NCBI GenBank assembly: GCA_038211015.1
Contig: JBBQVZ010000113.1
Span: 1-11,657, forward strand
Source: JBBQVZ01 sp038211015
GTDB taxonomy: Bacteria; Actinomycetota; UBA4738; HRBIN12
DNA length: 11,657 nt
Direction of reading: 5' to 3'
Under the pieces are notes generated by a model that made no database searches, was not told the origin of the DNA, and worked only from the letters and a program-made list of their open reading frames with translations. A program made the position numbers and the translations under genes. Shown piece by piece: positions 6,800 to 11,657 of this stretch (position 1 is its first letter; each line of letters starts with the position of its first letter).

Positions 6800-6822
6800 C
6801 GGCCGATGGTAGCGTCGCCGGC
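6800..6822. promoter_or_regulatory. 23-bp divergent promoter with overlapping -10 boxes
   Basis: The whole spacer between two divergent start codons is 23 bp. On the minus strand TACCAT (6811 to 6806) lies 6 nt before the deaminase ATG. On the plus strand TAGCGT (6810-6815) lies 7 nt before the exported-protein ATG. The two hexamers share the self-complementary TA at 6810-6811. Both transcripts would be leaderless, and each promoter's upstream contacts would fall inside the opposite gene. No Shine-Dalgarno sequence fits on either side. Confidence 0.5.
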
Positions 6823-7461
6823 ATGCGGGTGCGGTTCGGATGGCCGACCCTCGGTCGGGTCTTCACGGTGGCGCTGCTCGTCGTGACGTCGGCGACGTGT
6901 CGATCGGGTGCCGGCGAGCCGGCGAAGCCCGGACGGTTCACGCGCGACGATCTTGACGCCATCGTCCTTCAACCGTCGGATGCCCCGCTCGCGACGGCGT
7001 ATGTCGACGGCGTGTCCGGCTACAAGACGCTGCGGTCGTTCGCGCGCGACGACGAGGAGCTCGGACACCTCAAGGAGGACGGGTTCCAGACGGGACACCT
7101 GGTGTTGTTCCTGCCGGCCGATCGCGTGAACGCGAGCGGCCCGACGGCGCCGCTCACGAACAACAGTGTGATCGTGCAGGGCATCACCGGACTCTTCCGG
7201 GATGCGGTCGGCGCCGATCGATCGCTGGAGCGATACGTGCAGGACCTGCGGACCCGACAGATCCCGGATGCGAGCGAGATCGAGGCAGACGGATTGGGTG
7301 ACCGGAGCTGGGGTCTGCAAGGCGTGACGCCGGACGGTTCCAAGGTGCTCGTCTTCGCGTGGCGGGTCGACAACGTGATCCTGGTCGTCAGCGGCTCGGG
7401 GCCGCTTCCCGCGGTGGAGATCCGTGCGCTGGCGGACCTGGTGAACGCTCGAGCGAGCTAG
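6823..7461 (+). CDS. Small exported protein of unknown function
   Basis: I do not recognise a family. The 212-aa product starts with a signal-peptide-like segment: MRVRFGWPTLGRV, then hydrophobic FTVALLVVTSA (14-24), then TCRSGAG. Cys26 sits where a lipoprotein cysteine would be, but SATC has Thr at -1 instead of Gly/Ala/Ser, so lipidation is doubtful; ordinary cleavage or a membrane anchor is possible. The mature part has an FTRDDLDAIVLQPSDAP stretch (38-54) and a C-terminal segment LGDRSWGLQGVTPDGSKVLVFAWRVDNVILVVSGSG, which reads as several beta-strands. A fold of this kind (GD-W/hydrophobic strands, then R-x-x-N-V-I-L) is common in small actinobacterial secreted or lipoproteins of unknown role. 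It is divergent from the deaminase and 26 bp upstream of the methyltransferase gene on the same strand. Confidence 0.7.
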   Translation: MRVRFGWPTLGRVFTVALLVVTSATCRSGAGEPAKPGRFTRDDLDAIVLQPSDAPLATAYVDGVSGYKTLRSFARDDEELGHLKEDGFQTGHLVLFLPADRVNASGPTAPLTNNSVIVQGITGLFRDAVGADRSLERYVQDLRTRQIPDASEIEADGLGDRSWGLQGVTPDGSKVLVFAWRVDNVILVVSGSGPLPAVEIRALADLVNARAS

Positions 7462-7472
7462 CGGCGACCGCC

Positions 7473-7487
7473 TGCTAGGTTCGAGCG
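7473..7487 (+). promoter_or_regulatory. Extended -10 promoter of the methyltransferase gene
   Basis: TGC-TAGGTT (7473-7481) is a good extended -10 element (TGN plus TANNNT) 6 nt before the GTG at 7488. The gap to the previous stop is only 26 bp and holds no Shine-Dalgarno sequence, which supports leaderless initiation and favours the GTG as the true start. Confidence 0.5.
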
Positions 7488-8249
7488 GTGTCCGAAGCGC
7501 GTTACGCCTACGGCGATTCCAGCTCGGCCGGCGATCGGCTCGATCTGGTCGCGCGCCTGTTCGAGCCCACCTCTCGTCGGTTCCTCGAACGTGCCGCTCC
7601 ACGCGCTCCCCGACTTGCACTCGACCTCGGCTGCGGTCCCGGCAACACGACCCGCCTGATCGCCGATGTGTTGTGGTCGGAACGCACGGTGGGGCTGGAT
7701 CGATCTGGTCCGTTCCTGGCGCGCGCTCGGCATGGTGCGTCGCCTCACGTCGAGTTCGTCGAACACGATGTCTTCGTCACCCCGTTCCCGCTGGGACCGG
7801 CCGACGTCATCTTCGCGCGGCTGCTGTTGGCGCATCTGCCCGATCGCTCCGGGGTCGTCGCACGCTGGACCACGCAGCTGGCTCCCGGCGGAGTGTTGCT
7901 GCTGGACGAGATCGAAGAGCTGCGCACCGACGAGCCGGCGTTCGCGGAATACCTCCCCATCGCGATCGAGGTCGTCGGCCGTTCCGGCGGCCGGTTGCTT
8001 GCTGGTCCGGAGCTCGGCGCCATGACCGAGCCTCCCGGAACGCAACGTATCTGGGACGAGGTCGTCACACTCGACGCCACCGCGGCCCAGGTGGCGCCCA
8101 TCTTCGGCCTGAACCTTCGGGTGCTCGCCGAGCGAGGGGAGATCGAGCCTCGACCGCGGCTGGAGCGGGACCTCGCCGCGATCGCCGAGCGAGGCGGAGG
8201 GTCGATCGAGTGGCGTGTCCGTCAGATCGCGTTCCGGCAGAACATCTAG
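7488..8249 (+). CDS. Class I SAM-dependent methyltransferase
   Basis: Rossmann-fold methyltransferase of the Methyltransf_25/UbiE/Tam type, 253 aa, cytosolic with no transmembrane segment. Motif I LALDLGCGPGNTT (43-55) binds SAM. Acidic Asp71 (TVGLDRS) ends strand beta2 and would bind the SAM ribose. VEFVEHDVF (88-96) is motif III-like. ADVIFARLLLAHLPD (105-119) and APGGVLLLDEIEEL (about 131-144) are motifs IV and V. The general plan resembles trans-aconitate methyltransferase and small-molecule O/N-methyltransferases, but the acceptor cannot be named. The start is GTG at 7488, chosen because a TGCTAGGTT promoter element lies 6 nt upstream and the N-terminus (YAYGDSSSAGDRLDLVARLF) already fits the family's first helix. 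It converges with the anti-sigma gene, with 13 bp between stop codons. Confidence 0.9.
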   Translation: MSEARYAYGDSSSAGDRLDLVARLFEPTSRRFLERAAPRAPRLALDLGCGPGNTTRLIADVLWSERTVGLDRSGPFLARARHGASPHVEFVEHDVFVTPFPLGPADVIFARLLLAHLPDRSGVVARWTTQLAPGGVLLLDEIEELRTDEPAFAEYLPIAIEVVGRSGGRLLAGPELGAMTEPPGTQRIWDEVVTLDATAAQVAPIFGLNLRVLAERGEIEPRPRLERDLAAIAERGGGSIEWRVRQIAFRQNI

Positions 8250-8262
8250 TGGAAGTCGCGTT

Positions 8263-9294
8263 CTAGGAAACGCCGTTCCCGTTCCCGGGGCCGTTTGTTC
8301 CCCCGCCAGGGATGTCCGTTGGAGGATCTTCGACCGGGGGTTCTTCGGTGGGGGGAGGATCCTCGCCACCGTTGCCGCCGGAGTTGCCGCCACCGTTCTC
8401 CCCGGAGTTGCCGCCGGAGTTGCCGCCACCGTTCTCGCCGGAGTTGTTGCCGCCGGAGTTGCCGCCACCGTTCTCCCCGGAGTTGTTGCCGCCGGAGTTG
8501 TTCTCGCCGGAGTTGCCGCCACCGTTCTCGCCGGAGTTGCCGCCGGAGTTGCCGCCACCGTTCTCGCCGGAGTTGCCGCCACCGTTCTCGCCGGAGTTGT
8601 CGCCGGAGTTGCCGCCACCGTTCTCGACGGAGTTGTCTCCACCGGAGTTGTCTCCACCGTTCTCGCCGGAGTTCCCGCCGGAGTTGCTTCCACTATTTCC
8701 TCCGCTGTTTCCTCCGCCGGAGTTCCCGCCACCGTTCTGACCGTGGTTGTCTCCGCCGTTCCCGCCGGGGCTCGGGGTTGCGGACCGCGTCGGACGATCC
8801 GTCGGTGATGTGCCTGGAGCCAGAGGAGCCGCCGGCTCGCCGCCTCCTACTCCGATGGCGTGTTCGATCCGATGCCAGGTCGTGATCACTTGCTCACGCA
8901 CGGCCGGCGATGCGGCGGCTGCGACACCGCTCAGGCCTACGACCATGGAGGCGGCTACCAGAGGCCGAGCGATGAGGTGCACTACGCGAGAGCGCTTCTG
9001 AGCGTTGCGTTCTGGGAGTGCGCTGCGGAGCGCCTCCCATTCGGAATCGTGATACGGAACGGGTGCGCTACCGATGGCCGTCAGCCGCTCGTGGAGGTCG
9101 AGGATCATCGCCAGCTCCGAGTCGACAGACGGACCGTTCTTCTCGGTCTGGTTCTTCTCGGTCTGGTTCTTCTCGGTCAACTCCGCTCGGTTCTTCTCCG
9201 TCATGTTCTTGTCGCTCTGCGGATAGCGAGCGAGTAGTTCCTCGCGGGTCAGCGCGCCGGACTCCCATCGAGCGAAGTCGTCGAGGAAGGTCAT
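8263..9294 (-). CDS. Membrane anti-sigma factor with Gly/Asn-rich repeat extracellular arm
   Basis: Predicted anti-sigma partner of the ECF sigma factor encoded immediately upstream, sharing an ATGA stop/start overlap with it. The 343-aa protein has a cytoplasmic part (1-109) with FLDDFARWESGALTREELLARYP (3-25), a TEKN repeat block (32-53) and DSEWEALRSALPER (83-96). A transmembrane helix follows at about 110-130 (PLVAASMVVGLSGVAAAASP), then a short amphipathic segment (131-148) and a long extracellular tail. Residues 177-310 are almost only Gly, Asn, Ser, Glu and Asp, built from GGNSG/ENGGG units; 311-330 are Pro/Glu-rich (EDPPPTEEPPVEDPP). No zinc-anti-sigma motif (HxxxCxxC) is present. The call rests on operon structure and topology rather than a recognised domain, so sensing function is inferred. 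The opposite strand of the repeat also gives long open frames; they are artefacts of the repeat. Confidence 0.8.
   Translation of the reverse strand: MTFLDDFARWESGALTREELLARYPQSDKNMTEKNRAELTEKNQTEKNQTEKNGPSVDSELAMILDLHERLTAIGSAPVPYHDSEWEALRSALPERNAQKRSRVVHLIARPLVAASMVVGLSGVAAAASPAVREQVITTWHRIEHAIGVGGGEPAAPLAPGTSPTDRPTRSATPSPGGNGGDNHGQNGGGNSGGGNSGGNSGSNSGGNSGENGGDNSGGDNSVENGGGNSGDNSGENGGGNSGENGGGNSGGNSGENGGGNSGENNSGGNNSGENGGGNSGGNNSGENGGGNSGGNSGENGGGNSGGNGGEDPPPTEEPPVEDPPTDIPGGGTNGPGNGNGVS
8365..8766 (-). repeat. In-frame low-complexity tandem repeat (GGNS/GENG units)
   Basis: About 400 bp of 12-bp-based repeats on the minus strand, encoding GNSG, GGNS and GENG tetrads. A recurring 24-bp unit codes for ENGGGNSG, and variants add NNSG. 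Copies are near-identical at the DNA level (GGAGTTGCCGCCACCGTTCT recurs many times on the plus strand), so slippage or unequal recombination could change arm length without breaking the frame. Copies near 8640-8700 are more divergent than the middle ones. Confidence 0.9.
9136..9178 (-). repeat. 15-bp tandem repeat encoding TEKNQ units
   Basis: GTTCTTCTCGGTCTG at 9136-9150 is repeated exactly at 9151-9165 and again as a 13-bp partial copy at 9166-9178, about 2.9 copies. On the coding (minus) strand it gives TEKNQTEKNQTEKN within the cytoplasmic part of the anti-sigma factor. Two degenerate copies lie just beyond (about 9189-9206). The unit length is a multiple of three, so copy changes preserve the frame. 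Confidence 0.9.
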
Positions 9295-9908
9295 TCGTCG
9301 TCCTTAAGCTCATCTCGGAGGGCCGTGAGCGCCCGCCACTGCCTGGCGTTGACCGCGTTGGTCGTCGTTTGCAGCGCGTCGGCGACCTCGGGGTTCCGCA
9401 TGTCCATCAGGAACTTCATCTCGATGACCTGTCGTTGTTCGGCAGGGAGCTTGGTGATCGCCTCGGCGAGTTCCAGACGGTCGTCCTCGGCCCACTTCTC
9501 GAGCGTCTCTGGGATCGTCGGCCGGTATTCGAGCCGAGCCTGACGTCGCACCTGGTCGCCGACGACGTGTCGGGCGATGCCGTAAAGCCAAGCCACGAAG
9601 GGAACGCCCGTGTAGGCGTAGCCGGGGAGTTGGATCCACGCTCGGGTGAAGACCTCGGCGACGATGTCCTCCGCCTCCCCGCTGACGTGCAGACGCGCGT
9701 AGCGGAAGATCGCATCGTGATGAAGTCGGAAGATCTGCCCGTACGCATCCTTGTCTCCGTCTCTGGCCCGCTCGACAAGCCGTTGGATCGGGTCGATCGA
9801 GGGCACGTCGTTGGGTGCTTCTACCTGTACATCGCGCGAGCGCCCGGAAATGTTCGCGGGACTTGCATGGCCGCCCGGGAGAAGCCGCAGCGCGGGAGGT
9901 TTGCCCAT
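9291..9908 (-). CDS. ECF-family (sigma-70 group 4) RNA polymerase sigma factor
   Basis: Extracytoplasmic-function sigma factor, 205 aa from the chosen ATG. Region 2 spans about 45-122: RDGDKDAYGQIFRLHHDAIFRYARLHV, then the core-binding EDIVAEVFTRAW (80-91), then FVAWLYGIARHVVGDQVRR (104-122). Region 4 spans about 146-200: LAEAITKLPAEQRQVIEMKFLMDM, then the -35-binding helix-turn-helix NPEVADALQTTTNAVNARQWRALTALR. The first 40 residues are not conserved. The frame is also open upstream to a GTG at 10016 (36 more residues), but that stretch is low-complexity, lies against the tRNA promoter and is preceded by no promoter; ATG 9908 has GATATC 6 nt upstream. The stop overlaps the anti-sigma start (ATGA), the standard sigma/anti-sigma arrangement. 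The anti-sigma factor would hold it inactive at the membrane until a signal arrives; the regulon is unknown. Confidence 0.92.
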   Translation of the reverse strand: MGKPPALRLLPGGHASPANISGRSRDVQVEAPNDVPSIDPIQRLVERARDGDKDAYGQIFRLHHDAIFRYARLHVSGEAEDIVAEVFTRAWIQLPGYAYTGVPFVAWLYGIARHVVGDQVRRQARLEYRPTIPETLEKWAEDDRLELAEAITKLPAEQRQVIEMKFLMDMRNPEVADALQTTTNAVNARQWRALTALRDELKDDE

Positions 9909-9974
9909 GGCCGCGATATCGGCTACTTGGGGGAGGGGGTTGAGCCCCGAACGACCCACCGACGAGCTGGTCGG
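9909..9974 (-). promoter_or_regulatory. Putative sigma-gene promoter and upstream imperfect palindrome
   Basis: On the minus strand GATATC (9920 to 9915) lies 6 nt before the sigma ATG at 9908. Further upstream, CCGAC-G-AGCT-G-GTCGG (9959-9974) is a 16-bp palindrome with a single mismatched pair, a possible regulator site. I could not make out a clear ECF-type promoter (AAC near -35 with CGTC-like -10) by eye. If the sigma gene instead starts at 10016, this stretch would be coding. Confidence 0.25.
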
Positions 9975-9994
9975 TCGCGAGCAGGGACCGGACC

Positions 9995-10020
9995 TGCGAT
10001 AACGTCCTCTCGTCACCGAC
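9995..10020 (+). promoter_or_regulatory. Possible promoter -10 of tRNA-Leu
   Basis: TGC-GATAAC (9995-10003) is an extended -10-like element ending 17 nt before the tRNA 5' end, which would leave a leader of about 10 nt for RNase P to remove. No clear -35 box is visible. Confidence 0.35.
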
Positions 10021-10104
10021 GCCCGGGTGTCGGAACTGGCAGACGACAGCGACTTAAAATCGCTTGCTCTTCGGAGCGTGTGGGTTCGAGTCCCACCCCG
10101 GGCA
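10021..10104 (+). tRNA. tRNA-Leu (anticodon UAA)
   Basis: Complete class II cloverleaf. Acceptor stem GCCCGGG (10021-10027) pairs with CCCGGGC (10097-10103), followed by discriminator A at 10104. The anticodon arm is AGCGA-CTTAAAA-TCGCT, giving anticodon TAA, which decodes UUA/UUG leucine codons. The long variable arm has stem GCTC-TTCG-GAGC, as expected for tRNA-Leu. The T arm is GTGGG-TTCGAGT-CCCAC. CCA is not encoded (CTT follows the discriminator), so it must be added post-transcriptionally. The 3' end borders an AT-rich stretch and a toxin-antitoxin module, so it is a candidate integration site for a mobile element. Confidence 0.97.
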
Positions 10105-10188
10105 CTTGAGCCGACTTCGTGTTTGGCTGATCAGGGGCCGAATCCCAAAGCCGTCAGATCGGCTTGTCGCTCATATGATTATAGGGAA
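10105..10188. other. Non-coding spacer after tRNA-Leu, start of the accessory segment
   Basis: No gene is visible between the tRNA 3' end and the HTH promoter. The only structure is AAGCCG-TCAGAT-CGGCTT (10148-10165), a perfect 6-bp stem with a 6-nt loop but no following T-run. It could be a weak tRNA terminator or a recombinase arm site. From about 10171 onward the sequence becomes distinctly AT-rich. If an element integrated at the tRNA, its left junction would lie near 10080-10104. Confidence 0.4.
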
Positions 10189-10232
10189 TATAGTGCCACT
10201 TAGTGCTTATAAGCGGTACTATAAGCAGCGTT
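10189..10232 (+). promoter_or_regulatory. Promoter/operator region of the hipBA-like module
   Basis: AT-rich sequence unlike its surroundings. TATAAG (10220-10225) is a near-consensus -10 located 7 nt before the antitoxin ATG at 10233, so the transcript is probably leaderless. Just upstream lies the perfect 10-bp palindrome GCTTATAAGC (10205-10214), and its half TATAAGC recurs at 10220-10226. A larger imperfect inverted repeat pairs TATAGTGCC (10189-10197) with GGTACTATA (10215-10223). TAGTGC is also directly repeated at 10191-10196 and 10201-10206. These arrays between and over promoter elements fit autorepression by the HTH protein, as in HipB systems. Confidence 0.5.
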
Positions 10233-10562
10233 ATGGCGAAGAACTCGAATTGGCCCACACCGCTCCCAGTGCGGCGCGCCCTCCGCCAGCTTGGCGACGA
10301 CGTCGTCACGTGGCGGAAGCTGCAGCGGCTGACCGCTGCCCAAGTCGCCGACCGCGCTGGAGTCGACGTCAAGACCCTCAGGAGTCTGGAACACGGAGAC
10401 GGGTCGATCAGCATCGAGAACGCGCTCCGACTCGCGCGTGCGCTTGGCGTCCTGGATCAGCTCGCGTCAGCGCTCGATCCCTATGCCACGGACGTGGGCC
10501 GTCTTCGGACAGAGGAGAGGTTGCCGGAACGGGTAAGACCGCCTCGATCAAGCGATGGCTGA
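10233..10562 (+). CDS. HipB-like HTH antitoxin/transcriptional regulator
   Basis: A 109-aa Xre/Cro-type helix-turn-helix protein expected to neutralise the HipA-like kinase and repress the module. The HTH core is about residues 22-75: VVTWRKLQRLTAAQVADRAG, then VDVKTLRSLEHGDGSISIENALRLARALGV. The pattern is that of Xre regulators with AxxxGVxxxTLRxLExGxxxxSIxxxLRLxRALG. The C-terminal tail (86-109) contains ERLPERVRPP, a basic segment often found in HTH partners of HipA kinases. The start ATG at 10233 is preferred over the in-frame GTG at 10203, which would lie inside the operator repeats. The gene overlaps the toxin start by 8 bp, indicating translational coupling. Assignment rests on the HTH plus the adjacent toxin. 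Confidence 0.88.
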   Translation: MAKNSNWPTPLPVRRALRQLGDDVVTWRKLQRLTAAQVADRAGVDVKTLRSLEHGDGSISIENALRLARALGVLDQLASALDPYATDVGRLRTEERLPERVRPPRSSDG

Positions 10563-11657
10563 GCAGACGGTCGATGTCGTTGTCTCGCTCGATGGCGAGG
10601 ACGTGCTCGCTGGCCGCCTGTTCTCTCACAGGCGCGGGAACGAGGGATCTGCGTCATTCAGCTACGCCTCCAGCTATGTGGCACGTGACGATTCGTATGC
10701 GCTCGACCCGACGCTACCGCTGAAGCAAGGCGCGCTGCAGACACCGGTCGGCCTACCGATGTTCCGCGCCTTCGCAGACGCGGCTCCTGATCGATGGGGA
10801 CGAGCCCTCATCACGCGCGCAGAGAGGCGCCGCGCGAGCGCTGAGGATGCGCCGCCGCGCAGCATCGGCGAGACCGACTTCCTACTCGGCGTTCGCGACG
10901 ATCTGCGACAGGGCGCGATCCGCTTTCGCGACCCGGTGACGGATACCTTCCTTGCGCGCGAGGATGGCGGCGTTCCACAACTCACGGATCTTCGGGTCCT
11001 TCTGCAAGCCGCCGACCATCTCGAGGCGGACGAGGAGACTGAGGTTGAACTCCGGCAACTTCTTCGCGCAGGCAGCTCTCTCGGCGGAGCGCGACCGAAG
11101 GCGCATGTGATCGACGGTGCTGGTCGGCTTGCGATCGCGAAGTTCCCTCGTGCGCAGCACGACACGTGGAACGTGATGGCGTGGGAGAAGGTCTCGCTTG
11201 ACCTCGCCCGCGAAGCGAGGATCCGTGTCCCTGATTCCCAGCTCCTGCGCAACTCGGATCGAAGCGTGCTGATCGTTGATCGATTCGACCGAATCGGTGC
11301 GCGTCGCATCGGCTACGCCAGCGCGATGACGATGGTTGAGGGTAGAGATCACGATGTGGGCAGCTACCTCGACATAGGAGCAGTCATCGAGCAAACGTCG
11401 AGACATGCCAGCGACGATCTTCGCGAACTATGGAGGCGGATCGCTTTCAGCATCCTCATCTCGAACACCGACGATCACCTCCGGAATCATGGCTTCCTTC
11501 GTGAGGTGGGTGCGTGGAGGCTCTCGCCCGCTTTCGACATCAACCCCGATCCGGCTCCCGGCCCGAAGCAGCTGAGCACGGCCATCGACGGCTACTCCAC
11601 CGAGGCGAGCATCGATGTCCTCATGTCCGTTGCCGAGTTGTTCCGCTTGACGGACGC
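10555..11657 (+). CDS. HipA-family serine/threonine kinase toxin (3'-truncated by window edge)
   Basis: HipA-type toxin kinase; the characterised E. coli HipA phosphorylates glutamyl-tRNA synthetase, halting translation and inducing persistence. The first 367 residues are visible and the frame is open to the window end. The N-terminal subdomain (1-110) contains FRAFADAAPDRWGRALI (70-86), the family's PDxWGR-like motif. The kinase core shows SSLGGARPKAHV (174-185), equivalent to the phosphorylatable Ser loop; Lys196 in AIAKFPR for ATP binding; VDRFDR (241-246); the catalytic loop ISNTDDHLRNHGF (302-314) with probable catalytic Asp306; and SPAFDINP (324-331) with the metal-binding Asp328. All kinase residues are present, so the toxin looks intact. 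Family members are roughly 400-440 aa, so perhaps 40-70 residues are missing. It overlaps the antitoxin by 8 bp. Codons such as ATA, CTA, AGA and GAT are commoner than in the core genes, consistent with transfer. The natural target is not known. Confidence 0.94.
   Translation, partial: MAEQTVDVVVSLDGEDVLAGRLFSHRRGNEGSASFSYASSYVARDDSYALDPTLPLKQGALQTPVGLPMFRAFADAAPDRWGRALITRAERRRASAEDAPPRSIGETDFLLGVRDDLRQGAIRFRDPVTDTFLAREDGGVPQLTDLRVLLQAADHLEADEETEVELRQLLRAGSSLGGARPKAHVIDGAGRLAIAKFPRAQHDTWNVMAWEKVSLDLAREARIRVPDSQLLRNSDRSVLIVDRFDRIGARRIGYASAMTMVEGRDHDVGSYLDIGAVIEQTSRHASDDLRELWRRIAFSILISNTDDHLRNHGFLREVGAWRLSPAFDINPDPAPGPKQLSTAIDGYSTEASIDVLMSVAELFRLTD

Noticed and set aside
8258..8273. GCGTT-ctagga-AACGC hairpin at the convergent ends of the methyltransferase and anti-sigma genes, as a bidirectional terminator
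   Set aside because: The stem is only 5 bp, it includes the anti-sigma stop codon, and there is no T-run on either side.
7458..8732. 424-codon minus-strand frame with TPARTVAATP-like repeats
   Set aside because: The repetitive part is the anti-sigma repeat DNA read in another frame, and the rest is antisense to the methyltransferase. The anti-sigma frame is supported by its ATGA overlap with sigma and by its transmembrane topology.
8365..8766. Regular repeats that could be mistaken for a CRISPR array
   Set aside because: There are no unique spacers of constant length; the units are contiguous, in frame, and coded as Gly/Asn/Ser/Glu peptides. No cas gene is present.
8215..8808. Plus-strand frames over the repeat (VAGVAATVL-like, and 8312-8740 with PPELPPPFSPEL repeats resembling a proline-rich surface protein)
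   Set aside because: Any 12-bp-based repeat leaves several frames open. These have no promoter, no partner domain and no signal peptide, and they lie wholly opposite the sigma-linked anti-sigma gene.
10148..10165. AAGCCG-N6-CGGCTT as an intrinsic terminator for tRNA-Leu
   Set aside because: A 6-bp stem without a following T-tract is too weak to call; it is recorded only as a structure in the spacer.
10882..11406. 174-codon and other minus-strand frames opposite the hipA-like gene
   Set aside because: The plus-strand frame has a full set of HipA kinase motifs through this interval, so the minus-strand frames are shadows.

Overview
This is a high-GC bacterial window, most likely from an uncultured or deep-branching actinobacterium. 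The main reason is the neighbourhood eno - ftsB/divIC - DUF501 - ppx, which is typical of Actinomycetota (in Mycobacterium tuberculosis these are Rv1023-Rv1026). Gene starts have almost no Shine-Dalgarno sequences. Instead a -10-like hexamer usually sits 6-10 nt before the start codon, which points to extensive leaderless transcription.

Layout: (1) 1-2887, plus strand: the 3' part of a GNAT acetyltransferase, then eno, ftsB (ATGA overlap with eno) and a small S1-domain RNA-binding protein. (2) 2912-3445, minus strand: a second, RimJ/RimL-like GNAT acetyltransferase. (3) 3517-5788, plus strand: one reading frame joining a complete DUF501 domain to a complete Ppx/GppA phosphatase, followed by a membrane-anchored cyclophilin. 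(4) 5810-6799, minus strand: an adenosine/adenine/aminodeoxyfutalosine deaminase family enzyme, divergent by only 23 bp from a small exported protein (6823-7461), followed by a SAM-dependent methyltransferase. (5) 8263-9908, minus strand: an ECF sigma factor overlapping (ATGA) a membrane anti-sigma factor with two low-complexity repeat blocks. (6) 10021-10104: tRNA-Leu(UAA). (7) 10105 to the end: an AT-rich promoter region and a HipB/HipA-type toxin-antitoxin module. hipA runs off the right edge.

Regions 1-5 look like core chromosome: glycolysis, division, RNA binding, polyphosphate or pppGpp turnover, protein folding, purine/futalosine metabolism and envelope stress sensing. The part after the tRNA looks accessory, with lower GC, rarer codons and a toxin-antitoxin module next to a tRNA 3' end. 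The least ordinary items are the DUF501-Ppx fusion, the repeated leaderless promoter architecture (including a 23-bp divergent promoter with overlapping -10 boxes), and the Gly/Asn-repeat extracellular arm of the anti-sigma factor.
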